Assembly: GCA_934183355.1 (NCBI GenBank) | Contig: CAKPST010000067.1 | Span: forward strand, 1-8,253 | Origin: an uncultured Prevotella sp. | Lineage (GTDB): Bacteria; Bacteroidota; Bacteroidia; Bacteroidales; Bacteroidaceae | Direction of reading: 5' to 3' | Length of the DNA stretch: 8,253 nt | In this document: piece after piece, positions 1 through 6,569 of the stretch | How positions within the stretch are numbered: the stretch's first letter is position 1 | How the letters are laid out: each line of letters starts with the position of its first letter | Translations under genes and position numbers: made by a program | The notes under the pieces: model-generated | Told to the model about the DNA's origin: nothing | Seen by the model: the letters and a program-made list of their open reading frames with translations, nothing else | Databases searched by the model: none

Positions 1-459
1 ACGCAGCACCCTGTGCAGACTGGTGCCAACATCAGTGACCATGCTTTTGTAAATCCTGTCCGCATCAGTATGCAGGTGGGTGTATCTGATGCTATGGGCT
101 ACAGGTATGGGTTTGTGTATGAGGGTGCAGGCGTATATAAATCTGTGCAGGCTTATCGTATGCTCTGCAAGCTGCAGGAGCTGCGTATACCTATGGATGT
201 TGTTACGCGCCTGAACACGTATCCGAATATGCTTATTGAGAGCATTGATGTGAGCGATGATGTATCGACGCTCTGCGCTCTCAAAGCTACGGTGAATCTT
301 GTACAGGTGCTGGTTGTAAATGTTGGCACGGAGAAAGTGTCTGCTAGAAAGTGGACGACAGGTGCACAGCAAAAGTCGCAGGAAGTGCAACCTAAAGGCG
401 ACAACAGCACAGCTTTACGCAAAATTGAAAAGGGCTCTGGAATGGAGGTGAAGTGGTAA
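1..459 (+). CDS. Dit-like phage tail/baseplate protein (5' end outside window)
   Basis: The frame is open from base 1 with no stop upstream, so the true start lies left of the window. The GTG at 13 is only an internal Val codon. The readable part begins THQ-like 'TQHPVQTGANISDHAF', followed by a segment ending 'VTRLNTYPNMLIESI'. This pattern (a His-Pro-x-x-x-Gly-x-x-I-x-D-H motif, then a 'RL.TY.NMLIES' strand) is what I know from the N-terminal domain of Dit-like phage tail proteins. These join the tail tube end to the baseplate hub in contractile and siphovirus tails. About 152 residues are visible; the last 35 or so form a polar, probably flexible tail. Its TAA stop overlaps the next gene's ATG by one base, which fits a co-translated baseplate operon. 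The family call rests on motif recall, not a search. Confidence 0.75.
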   Translation, partial: TQHPVQTGANISDHAFVNPVRISMQVGVSDAMGYRYGFVYEGAGVYKSVQAYRMLCKLQELRIPMDVVTRLNTYPNMLIESIDVSDDVSTLCALKATVNLVQVLVVNVGTEKVSARKWTTGAQQKSQEVQPKGDNSTALRKIEKGSGMEVKW

Positions 460-791
460 TGAGTTATTATGAAATACCATTGTCTACGACTCCGTTTGAC
501 CAGAAAACGTTTAAGCTGACGCTGGATGGCGAGCGCAACATCAACATCCTGCTGAAGCTACGCTATTATGATTTGTACGAGCTGTGGGTGGCTGATGTCT
601 GTGACAATAGCACAGGCGAAGAGTTGATTACAGGCATGCCATTGGTGCCTGGTATTGATTTGCTAGGGCAGTACTCTTACCTGAACATTGGCAGCGCTCA
701 AATCGTGGCTGTTGGTCCTACCACGCAAGAGCAGCCTGATAATGAGACACTAGGCTCTGCCTGGGTGCTCCTGTGGGGTGATAGCTCATGA
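459..791 (+). CDS. Baseplate plug protein (Pam3 gp18-like)
   Basis: This encodes 110 residues. The ATG at 459 is chosen over the in-frame GTG at 453 because GGAGGTG at 444-450 sits 8 bases before it. The protein starts 'MSYYEIPLSTTPFDQ', has a 'LRYYDLYELWVADV' strand, then 'GMPLVPGIDLLGQYSYLNIG'. The order 'EIPL... W..D... G.PLV.G.DLL.QY.YL' is typical of the small all-beta plug proteins of simple myovirus baseplates, such as that of cyanophage Pam3. These close the tube/hub interface before infection. There is no signal peptide or membrane segment, as expected for a virion part assembled in the cytoplasm. Its stop overlaps the next start as ATGA, suggesting translational coupling. The fold assignment comes from family knowledge; the exact role here is inferred from gene order. 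Confidence 0.7.
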   Translation: MSYYEIPLSTTPFDQKTFKLTLDGERNINILLKLRYYDLYELWVADVCDNSTGEELITGMPLVPGIDLLGQYSYLNIGSAQIVAVGPTTQEQPDNETLGSAWVLLWGDSS

Positions 792-1780
792 GTAGTTATT
801 TATGGATGCGCAAGTGGAAAATCCTCGTTGTGGATGCTCAGGACAAAGAGGCCCTGAATGTGTCTGACCTGCATGTGAAGTTTACTGTCAAAAAGTCGCG
901 GGAAATAAATAATTACTCAACTGTAGAAATTTACAATCTTACTGCTGCAACAGAGCAAAAAATCCTTAAAGAGGGCGACCGCATCATCATTGAGGCTGGC
1001 TACGAAGGTTATTTGGATGCTGCTGCCGATGGCTCCGTGCAGGAAGCAAAGGATGCTAAAGGTAATGTCCAAGAGAAACAGTACGGAGTTATCTTTGACG
1101 GTAAAATTATTTATCCATCCCGGCGCAAGGAGAATAATACAGACTACGTGCTGTCGCTCTTATGCGTAGACGGAGCTAATGTGCTTGCTAAAAATTTTAT
1201 TGCCAAAACTTTAAACAAGGGTGTAAACCAACGTCAGATTTTGGACGCAGTATGCGAAAAGTCAAAAACCAAAATACCTACGAATAGCATCACGCAGGGT
1301 CTATCCGGGCAAAAGCTGCCGCGGGGCAAGGTTATTTTTGGCGAACCTAAAGATTATATATCCGATATCGCCCGCGGTAACGGTGCGAGCTATTGGGTGG
1401 ATGACGGCAAGCTGAACATGATAAAGCTTGCTGACGCGGTCGAGAATGAAGCCATCGTGCAAACGCCTACTACCGGTCTTGTCGGTATGCCGACGCAGAC
1501 ACAGTACGGTGCGAATTTTAAACTGCTGCTGAATCCTGCTGTGCATATGTGGTCTTTGGTGCAGCTTAAAAACAGCGAGATTGTCGAAGCTCAGGTCACT
1601 CCTGGTCAGGCGCAGATGCCGCTTGATGATGAGTGGATATATCAGGTAATCGAGCTTACGCATACTGGTGATACGATGGGTAATGATTGGTATACGTCCT
1701 GCGTTGCTGTATCGCGCTATGGTAAGGGCGTACTGCCTGCCCTCATGGCCAATAATTCGCAGAATCCGAACGGAGTGTGA
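788..1780 (+). CDS. Baseplate hub protein
   Basis: This encodes 330 residues. The ATG at 788 overlaps the previous stop (ATGA) and follows GGGGTGAT at 775-782; a second in-frame ATG at 806 is less well placed. The N-terminal half has beta-rich hub features: 'LHVKFTVKKS', 'STVEIYNLT' (residues 44-52) and 'GDRIIIEAGYEG' (63-74). This is the usual opening of gp27/gpD-like hub proteins. The C-terminal half carries 'GLVGMPTQTQYGANFKLLLN' (230-249), a segment I associate with hub proteins of simple myovirus baseplates. The hub forms a trimeric ring that holds the central spike, and the next gene is the spike, which supports the call. Residues 75-97 (Ala/Asp/Lys-rich, 'GSVQEAKDAKGNVQEK') look like a flexible loop inserted between two strands. 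Confidence 0.75.
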   Translation: MSSYLWMRKWKILVVDAQDKEALNVSDLHVKFTVKKSREINNYSTVEIYNLTAATEQKILKEGDRIIIEAGYEGYLDAAADGSVQEAKDAKGNVQEKQYGVIFDGKIIYPSRRKENNTDYVLSLLCVDGANVLAKNFIAKTLNKGVNQRQILDAVCEKSKTKIPTNSITQGLSGQKLPRGKVIFGEPKDYISDIARGNGASYWVDDGKLNMIKLADAVENEAIVQTPTTGLVGMPTQTQYGANFKLLLNPAVHMWSLVQLKNSEIVEAQVTPGQAQMPLDDEWIYQVIELTHTGDTMGNDWYTSCVAVSRYGKGVLPALMANNSQNPNGV

Positions 1781-1784
1781 TTTT

Positions 1785-2333
1785 ATGATTGATTTAAATT
1801 TGCGCACGCCAAATGAGGAACGTCAGGGTGAACTTGACGCTCGTGCCGCTGCAATCAAGACGCGCGTGTGTATGCCTGGCATTATCCAGAGCTTTGACGC
1901 CGCCGCTCAGACTGTTACTGTGCAGCCTGCGCTGCGAGAAAAAATGCTTGCAGACGGCGATGAGTCTTGGGTGGATATACCTTTGCTGGTCGACGTGCCT
2001 ATCGTCGTGCCGCGTGCCGGAGGTTATGCGTTGACGCTGCCTATCCAGGCAGGCGACGAGTGCCTTGTGGTGTTTGGCGATATGTGCATGGACGGCTGGT
2101 GGCAGAGCGGAGGCGTACAGAATCAGGTCGAATGTCGCAGGCATGACCTGTCTGATGGCTTTGCTATTATCGGCGTGTGGTCGCAGCCTAGAGTAATCTC
2201 CGGATACAGCACAGGCTCTGCTCAGCTGCGCAATGATGCAGGCAGTGCTTACGTAGAGCTTGCCGGAGACACGATTAACATCGTAGGCGGTACGGTAAAT
2301 ATTAAAGCAGGGCGGGTGAATATCAATGAGTAG
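1785..2333 (+). CDS. Baseplate central spike protein, Gp138 N-terminal (OB-fold) family
   Basis: This encodes 182 residues. The ATG at 1785 is preferred because GGAG at 1772-1775 lies 9 bases upstream; the frame is open further upstream, but that region codes for the hub protein. Residues about 24-135 match the Gp138 N-terminal domain, an OB-fold used in gp5/gpV-type spikes: 'RVCMPGIIQSFDAAAQTVTV', 'WVDIPLLVDVPIVVPRAGGY', then 'AGDECLVVFGDMCMDGWWQSG'. Residues about 150-182 alternate hydrophobic residues ('YVELAGDTINIVGGTVNIKA'), the expected start of a trimeric beta-helical needle. The protein should sit on the hub and pierce the outer envelope on sheath contraction. The needle is short, and the next gene supplies a PAAR tip that would cap it. 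No lysozyme domain is present. Confidence 0.85.
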   Translation: MIDLNLRTPNEERQGELDARAAAIKTRVCMPGIIQSFDAAAQTVTVQPALREKMLADGDESWVDIPLLVDVPIVVPRAGGYALTLPIQAGDECLVVFGDMCMDGWWQSGGVQNQVECRRHDLSDGFAIIGVWSQPRVISGYSTGSAQLRNDAGSAYVELAGDTINIVGGTVNIKAGRVNINE

Positions 2334-2616
2334 CGCGACGCGCTTAGGTGACCTGAATACAGGGCATGACGCCTGCGCACCTGTAGCTCTTGCGGCCGGA
2401 AGTCCGAACGTGTTTATCAATGGTCGCGCTGCAGGGCGCGTAGGGGACAGCTATGCACCTCATGGTTGCATTAATCATCCGACGCATAGCGGCGTCATCG
2501 CCAGCGGCAGCAGCTCCGTATACATCAACGGCAAGGCTGCAGGGCGCATTGGTGATCCCGTGAGCTGTGGTGGCACTGTGGCCGAAGGCAGCAGCAATGT
2601 GTTTATTGGAGGCTGA
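2326..2616 (+). CDS. PAAR-domain spike tip protein
   Basis: This 96-residue protein is a PAAR-type metal-stabilised cone. It begins 'MSSATRLGDLNTGHDACAP' and has paired repeats 'SPNVFINGRAAGRVGD' (26-41) and 'SSSVYINGKAAGRIGD' (62-77), each the diagnostic turn of PAAR proteins. Candidate metal ligands are H14, C17, H46, C48, H51, H54 and C81. It ends with a third strand, 'SSNVFIGG'. PAAR proteins cap the beta-helical spike of contractile systems and sharpen the tip for membrane piercing. The start overlaps the end of the spike gene by 8 bases (ATG at 2326, spike stop at 2331-2333), so the two partners are very likely translationally coupled. No C-terminal effector extension is present, as expected for a phage rather than a type VI secretion cargo protein. 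Confidence 0.93.
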   Translation: MSSATRLGDLNTGHDACAPVALAAGSPNVFINGRAAGRVGDSYAPHGCINHPTHSGVIASGSSSVYINGKAAGRIGDPVSCGGTVAEGSSNVFIGG

Positions 2617-2617
2617 T

Positions 2618-2983
2618 ATGCAGGTTAGACGTTTAGACGACAATTGGGACTACTGCTTTGGTCGTGGCTTTCAAAATTACATCAGCGGTGTCGAAGCTGT
2701 CGGGCAGGCGATAAAGCAGCGCCTGCTCTTGCTTTATGCCGAATGGTGGGAAGACCTAAAAGATGGGCTGCCGCTTTGGGAGCAAATATTAGGTACATCC
2801 GGCAGTGATGAGAACAGGCAGGCCGTTGACATTATTATCCGCGACCGTATAAGCGGCACGGAAGGCGTGCAGTCTGTCACGTCTTTTGAATCATCTTACG
2901 AACGCAGACATTATAAATTTACGGCAACTGTAGAGACTATCTATGGTTCGTTGGCTATTAGTAGTGAGGAGGTGCAGATGTGA
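2618..2983 (+). CDS. gp25-like baseplate wedge protein
   Basis: This encodes 121 residues. The ATG at 2618 follows the PAAR stop by one base and has GGAGG at 2608-2612. The protein reads 'MQVRRLDDNWDYCFGRGFQN' and then contains 'AIKQRLLLLYAEWWEDLKDG', 'LWEQILG', 'IIIRDRISGTEGV' and a terminal 'ATVETIYGSLAIS' strand. This layout (a short N-terminal strand, one long helix with 'R...WWED...G.P.W..ILG', then a beta hairpin) is that of gp25/gpW-like wedge proteins in simple myoviruses. In T4, gp25 forms part of the baseplate core that nucleates the sheath. The position between the PAAR tip and the gpJ-like protein fits that role. The name is based on pattern and synteny. Confidence 0.75.
   Translation: MQVRRLDDNWDYCFGRGFQNYISGVEAVGQAIKQRLLLLYAEWWEDLKDGLPLWEQILGTSGSDENRQAVDIIIRDRISGTEGVQSVTSFESSYERRHYKFTATVETIYGSLAISSEEVQM
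2966..2974 (+). promoter_or_regulatory. Ribosome binding site fixing the GTG start of the gpJ-like gene
   Basis: GAGGAGGTG here is a near-perfect Shine-Dalgarno sequence. The only nearby ATG (2978) is followed at once by a stop (TGA 2981-2983), because it is the last sense codon of the upstream gene. The GTG at 2980 is 5 bases past the motif and opens the 396-residue frame, so a GTG start overlapping the upstream stop by four bases is the best reading. Confidence 0.75.
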
Positions 2984-4170
2984 CGTATTTTAAGCCTTAT
3001 GTTGATAGTACGGGCCTACACATCCCTACCTACAACGATATTTTAGAGGATATGATTGCCGCTATGAAGCAAATCTACGGCGATGATATCTATCTGGATA
3101 ATAGCTCGCCTGATTACCAGCTGCTGTCCATTTTTGCTCTCAAGCAAAGCGACACGCTGCAGGCTATGGCTTATGCCTATAACGCACGCTCTCCTGAGAC
3201 TGCTATCGGCACGTCGCTGGACAGCGTGGTTAAGCTGAACGGCATTAAGCGTAAGGCTGCCAGCCAGAGCACGTGTCAGGTTAAAATCACTGGTACGCCG
3301 TTTATACAAATTGTTGACGGTGCTGTGCGTGATCGCGCTGGGCTGACGTGGGATTTGCCATCTAGCGTGATTATTGATTCCAGCGGCACAACATACACTG
3401 TTGCGACCTGCCGCACGGCCGGAGCTGTGAGCGCTCTGGCTGGCGATATAACTCAAATCGAGACACCGACGTATGGCTGGATAGCAGTTATCAATGAGGT
3501 TGCTGCTGTTTTGGGTAATGCGCAGGAGACGGACGCGCAGCTGCGTGAACGTCAGTCTATCAGCACTGCGAATCCGTCGCAGACCATGCTTGATGGGACG
3601 AAGGGCGCAATTGCAGCACTGAAGAACGTATCCCGCTACGCCGTGTACGAGAACGACACCAACGTCAGCTCTGTCACAGACGACAACCCATATGGTCTGC
3701 CGGCGCACTCTGTGACTTGCGTGGTCGAGGGCGGCACGGATGAGGATGTGGCGGAAGCGATTTTTCTGCACAAGGGCATCGGGTGTTATACGAACGGCGA
3801 CGTTACTGTAGAGTACACGGACCAGAACGACTATATAAATCGCGTGAGGTTCTTCCGACCGGTGTATAAAGACATCTATGTGAAGGTCGCTCTCAAAAAA
3901 TACACGGGCTATATCTCCACTATGACGGTTAAAGTCCGCGAGGCGGTCTACAATTATCTGGCTGCGCTGACGATTGGCAGTGACGTATCTGCGTCGGTGC
4001 TGAGCAACATCATTACGGACTGCAATCCGTCACTGACGAAGCCTATCTTTGGTATTAAAGAGCTGAAGCTGGGGCTTAGCAAGTCGTCTATGGTAGCGCA
4101 GGACATTGATATCGGCTTTAAGGAAATTCCGAATCCTGCGTATGCGAATATCGAGGTGACGCTGGAATGA
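2980..4170 (+). CDS. Baseplate wedge protein, gpJ/gp47 (Baseplate_J) family
   Basis: This encodes 396 residues from a GTG start coupled to the upstream stop. The N-terminus 'MTYFKPYVDSTGLHIPTYND' and the following helices (residues 20-75) are typical of Baseplate_J proteins. Other family marks are 'AIGTSLDSVVKLNGIKRK' (75-92), 'ETDAQLRERQSIS' (183-195), the central 'CVVEGGTDEDVAEAIF' (247-262, with the characteristic 'GG-T/S-D-E-D-VA-AI' pattern) and 'FFRPVYKDIYVKVALKK' near 291-307. Length is within the usual range for P2 gpJ/Mu gp47-like wedge proteins. Two such chains plus a gpI-like chain usually build each wedge around the hub. It overlaps the next gene as ATGA, and the next gene is the gpI-like partner. 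Confidence 0.92.
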   Translation: MTYFKPYVDSTGLHIPTYNDILEDMIAAMKQIYGDDIYLDNSSPDYQLLSIFALKQSDTLQAMAYAYNARSPETAIGTSLDSVVKLNGIKRKAASQSTCQVKITGTPFIQIVDGAVRDRAGLTWDLPSSVIIDSSGTTYTVATCRTAGAVSALAGDITQIETPTYGWIAVINEVAAVLGNAQETDAQLRERQSISTANPSQTMLDGTKGAIAALKNVSRYAVYENDTNVSSVTDDNPYGLPAHSVTCVVEGGTDEDVAEAIFLHKGIGCYTNGDVTVEYTDQNDYINRVRFFRPVYKDIYVKVALKKYTGYISTMTVKVREAVYNYLAALTIGSDVSASVLSNIITDCNPSLTKPIFGIKELKLGLSKSSMVAQDIDIGFKEIPNPAYANIEVTLE

Positions 4171-4892
4171 TGCAAAATCTTGATTATTATAAGCGGCTGG
4201 TTACGAGCGAATATCGCGGCAGCCCACGCTTTACGGCGACGGTACAAAAGCTCGTTAATTATGGCCTAGATATTGATGACAGTATCAATAATATGCTGCT
4301 GGCGTTTGAGGTCGACAATGCCAGCACTGCTCAGCTTGATATTTTGGGCAGCATCGTTGGTACAAGTCGTCAGCTGTCTTTTGAGCCGAGTGCTGCTGCA
4401 ATTGGCGAGGTTATTTGTCCATCGCCAGCAGAAATGGCGAGCGGTGAAGTCTATCCGATCATTTACACGCCTACACCTGACAAACTTGCGAGCACGCAGC
4501 TGCTGACTGGTTATCCTCCGGCAGAAATGAGCGAGGGCAATTTGCTTGACGATGATGTTTTTAGGCTGATGATTAAGGCGAGAATTATCCAGAACACATG
4601 GAAGGGCACGATAAACGAGTTGTACGAGTTGTGGTCGTCTGTTATGGGAACCGACAAAAAGCTTTTAATCGAGGACCTGCAGGATATGAGCTACAACATC
4701 GTGCTGCAGGGTGACTATACGCAGCTGGAAGAAGAACTTATCGTGCATGCTTACGTTATCCCAAAACCGCAGGGCGTGCGTATTAACGTGTTGACGTTTG
4801 TATCTACTGATGGCTTACCGCTTTTCAGCTATGATTACAATACAATGCGATATAGCGGTTATGAATCGCACTGGGCAGAAAAGGAGAACTAA
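4167..4892 (+). CDS. Baseplate wedge/tail protein, DUF2612 (gpI-like) family
   Basis: This encodes 241 residues from the ATG at 4167 (overlapping the upstream stop as ATGA) or 240 from the adjacent ATG at 4170; GAGGTGA at 4153-4159 serves either. Family features are 'RFTATVQKLVNYGLDIDDSI' (21-40), 'STAQLDILGSIVGTSRQL' (53-70), 'DDDVFRLMIKARIIQNTWKG' (128-147) followed by a helix ending 'LYELWSSVMG', and a terminal 'DGLPLFSYDYNT' segment. In simple myoviruses this protein links the wedge to the tail-fibre network. Residues about 71-127 look like an inserted proline-rich linker with an internal duplication (P-A-E-M-x-x-G at 87-93 and again at 118-124). The next gene is a fibre protein, in line with a fibre-anchoring role, which is inference. 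Confidence 0.8.
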   Translation: MMQNLDYYKRLVTSEYRGSPRFTATVQKLVNYGLDIDDSINNMLLAFEVDNASTAQLDILGSIVGTSRQLSFEPSAAAIGEVICPSPAEMASGEVYPIIYTPTPDKLASTQLLTGYPPAEMSEGNLLDDDVFRLMIKARIIQNTWKGTINELYELWSSVMGTDKKLLIEDLQDMSYNIVLQGDYTQLEEELIVHAYVIPKPQGVRINVLTFVSTDGLPLFSYDYNTMRYSGYESHWAEKEN

Positions 4893-4895
4893 TGG

Positions 4896-5732
4896 ATGGC
4901 AAATAGCAATTTTAAAATCTTTGCTGAATCGGTTGGTAAGGAGAACGTAGTAACTGATGCTGAATATGCTACAAATACTCAGCGCATTAATGGTGTTGTG
5001 CCCGGTCTGGCATCTGCTGATTTGCACAACAAATTATATAAACAAGCTACGATAATGACTTGCGCTATCGCGCAGGTGCTTGTTGAGCGTGGTTTTGACG
5101 CTATGGATGACGACTACGAGGGCCTGGTCCGGTCGCTGAAACAAGCTTTTGCATTTAGCGTCAACGACAAAAAACCGAATAACTCCGGCAATATTGACTA
5201 TAGGCTGCTTAACATGGACGACATCTACCCGGTTGGCTCTGTGTACTTAAGTGTCAACAATGCAAATCCTGCGACTCTATTCGGCGGGACGTGGGAGCTG
5301 ATTGCTGGTGGACGCTGTTTGATTGGTGCTAGTAAAACCTATCCTTTAGGCTCGACTGGCGGCGAAGCTGAACATGCGTTGCTCGAGACGGAGATGCCGT
5401 CACATAAGCATGATGCGTCTATGTCTAAAGCGGGCGAACACAAGCACAACAGAGGTACGATGGAAATTACGGGAAGCCTTTGCCAAGGGAACTACGGCGG
5501 AGATTTTACGTCTGGCGCTTTTTATCAAGACGGCTCCATGGGCGGTCCTTGTGCACATAAAAGCGATTGGCGTTATTTAGCAAAATTCCAGGCGTCTCGT
5601 GACTGGACCGGCGAAACATCAGCAGCCGGCGAGCACACGCATACTTTTAATGTCAATAACGCAGGCGGTGGTAAAGCGCACAACAATATGCAGCCTTATC
5701 TAGCCGTCAATATCTGGCAACGCACAAAATGA
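4896..5732 (+). CDS. Phage tail fibre / collar protein with gp10_C-like C-terminal domain
   Basis: This encodes 278 residues. The ATG at 4896 is used: AAGGAG at 4881-4886 is 9 bases upstream, and the neighbouring ATG at 4892 reads only four codons before a TAG. Residues 1-90 are a helical/adapter region ('GVVPGLASADLHNKLYKQ', 'FDAMDDDYEGLVRSLKQAF') seen at the start of small phage fibre proteins. Residues 108-278 match the baseplate gp10 C-terminal/collar type: 'IYPVGSVYLSVNNANPATLF' (110-129), 'GGTWELIAGGRCLIGA', 'GGEAEHALLETEMPSHKH', ending 'HNNMQPYLAVNIWQR' (262-276). Three HxH motifs (H170/H172, H182/H184, H247/H249) match the metal-threading His pairs seen in trimeric phage fibre tips, where iron ions line the axis. 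It probably forms a trimeric short fibre or fibre base. Confidence 0.82.
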   Translation: MANSNFKIFAESVGKENVVTDAEYATNTQRINGVVPGLASADLHNKLYKQATIMTCAIAQVLVERGFDAMDDDYEGLVRSLKQAFAFSVNDKKPNNSGNIDYRLLNMDDIYPVGSVYLSVNNANPATLFGGTWELIAGGRCLIGASKTYPLGSTGGEAEHALLETEMPSHKHDASMSKAGEHKHNRGTMEITGSLCQGNYGGDFTSGAFYQDGSMGGPCAHKSDWRYLAKFQASRDWTGETSAAGEHTHTFNVNNAGGGKAHNNMQPYLAVNIWQRTK

Positions 5733-5742
5733 GGTGATGTAA

Positions 5743-6567
5743 ATGAGTAATGCAAGAATCCAGTTTAGCCTTGCTGCAGAGGACGCGTGGAACGCCTACA
5801 ATCCCTTTTTAAAGGAAGGCGAAATCATCACAGTCTTAAAGGCTAACAAAAAAGTTAAATTAATGCAGGGCAAAATCGGCGGCAGTAATTACAAGGACAG
5901 TCAGCTCATCTGGGACCAAGATAACGCGGAGCAGCTGCTCGCTGCTGCCGAACTTGCTGCAAGCACTGCAAGGACTCAGGCTGGCGAGGCGGAAAGCAGC
6001 GCCTTGAGTGCAACCAACTCAATGAATGCCGCTGCGTCCTCTGCGCTGGCTGCTAAAAACAGCGAGAGCAATGCTAAGAGCTCCGCTACTAATGCTAAAG
6101 CGTCTGAGACAGCTGCAGGTAAATCGGCTAGTGCTGCTGCTGCTAGCGAAGCTGCTGCTAAGCTGTCTCAGAGTAGCGCTGCTACGTCTGCAAGTAATGC
6201 TGCAAATAGTGCCAATGGTGCCGCTAGTGCTGCAAGCAACGCAAGCGATAGCGCAGCGACTGCTAATACTTATGCTTTGCGCGCGAACGATAGCGCAGCT
6301 GCTGCAAACGACAAGGCTACCGAGGCAGCTCAAAGTGCAGAATCTGCGTTGAGCTCAAAAAATACAGTTGTGGCTAATATCGACAAAGCTACGGCCGCTG
6401 CTACTACGGCAACAACTAAAGCACAAAGCGCAGAAAATGCCGCTGCTCAATCTGAGTATTATGCCAATGCTGCACGGCAGCTCATTGATGGCGCGACCAT
6501 TGTGCCGCAGCTTGGGCTGAGTGTCGTGAATGGCAAATTATGTATTAGCTATCAAGGAGGTATTTGA
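5743..6567 (+). CDS. Ala/Ser/Asn-rich tail fibre shaft protein
   Basis: This encodes 274 residues; ATG at 5743 preceded by GAGGTGAT (5731-5738). Residues 1-60 form a compact region ('ARIQFSLAAEDAWNAYNPFL', 'KEGEIITVLKANKKVKLMQG') resembling the N-terminal virion-anchoring domain of phage hyaluronidase/fibre proteins ('R...A..W...NP.L..GE'). Residues about 62-245 are low-complexity and dominated by Ala, Ser, Asn, Lys and Thr, in irregular A-x-x-A/S-x-A repeats such as 'KSSATNAKASETAAGKSASA'. This is the composition of helical or coiled-coil fibre shafts like the lambda side-tail-fibre repeats. The C-terminus ('IVPQLGLSVVNGKLCISYQG', 253-272) is a short beta segment that could be a trimer cap or an interface. 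Most likely it is the stalk that presents the next gene's product. No enzymatic motif is visible. Confidence 0.7.
   Translation: MSNARIQFSLAAEDAWNAYNPFLKEGEIITVLKANKKVKLMQGKIGGSNYKDSQLIWDQDNAEQLLAAAELAASTARTQAGEAESSALSATNSMNAAASSALAAKNSESNAKSSATNAKASETAAGKSASAAAASEAAAKLSQSSAATSASNAANSANGAASAASNASDSAATANTYALRANDSAAAANDKATEAAQSAESALSSKNTVVANIDKATAAATTATTKAQSAENAAAQSEYYANAARQLIDGATIVPQLGLSVVNGKLCISYQGGI
6554..6560 (+). promoter_or_regulatory. Ribosome binding site of the DGR target gene
   Basis: AAGGAGG lies 9 bases before ATG 6570 but only 3 bases before the in-frame TTG at 6564. The spacing favours ATG 6570 as the start. The site is inside the last codons of the shaft gene, so the two are probably translated from one message. 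Confidence 0.7.
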
Positions 6568-6569
6568 TT

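Noticed and set aside
1668..1784. N-terminal extension of the spike protein
   Set aside because: This stretch encodes the conserved C-terminus of the hub protein; ATG 1785 has its own RBS.
3043..3771. 242-codon frame on the minus strand
   Set aside because: It lies wholly within the well-supported gpJ-like gene and its Arg/Ser/Ala-rich translation resembles no family I know.
4892..4906. ATG at 4892 as start of the fibre gene
   Set aside because: That frame hits TAG after four codons; ATG 4896 opens the 278-residue frame.
6019..6333. Ser/Cys-rich frame on the minus strand
   Set aside because: It is a mirror of the GCT/AGC-rich shaft repeat; no RBS, and a biased composition explains the lack of stops.
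5923..6480. CRISPR-like or tandem DNA repeat array
   Set aside because: There are no fixed-length direct repeats with spacers; the repetition reflects Ala/Ser/Asn codons in a coding frame.
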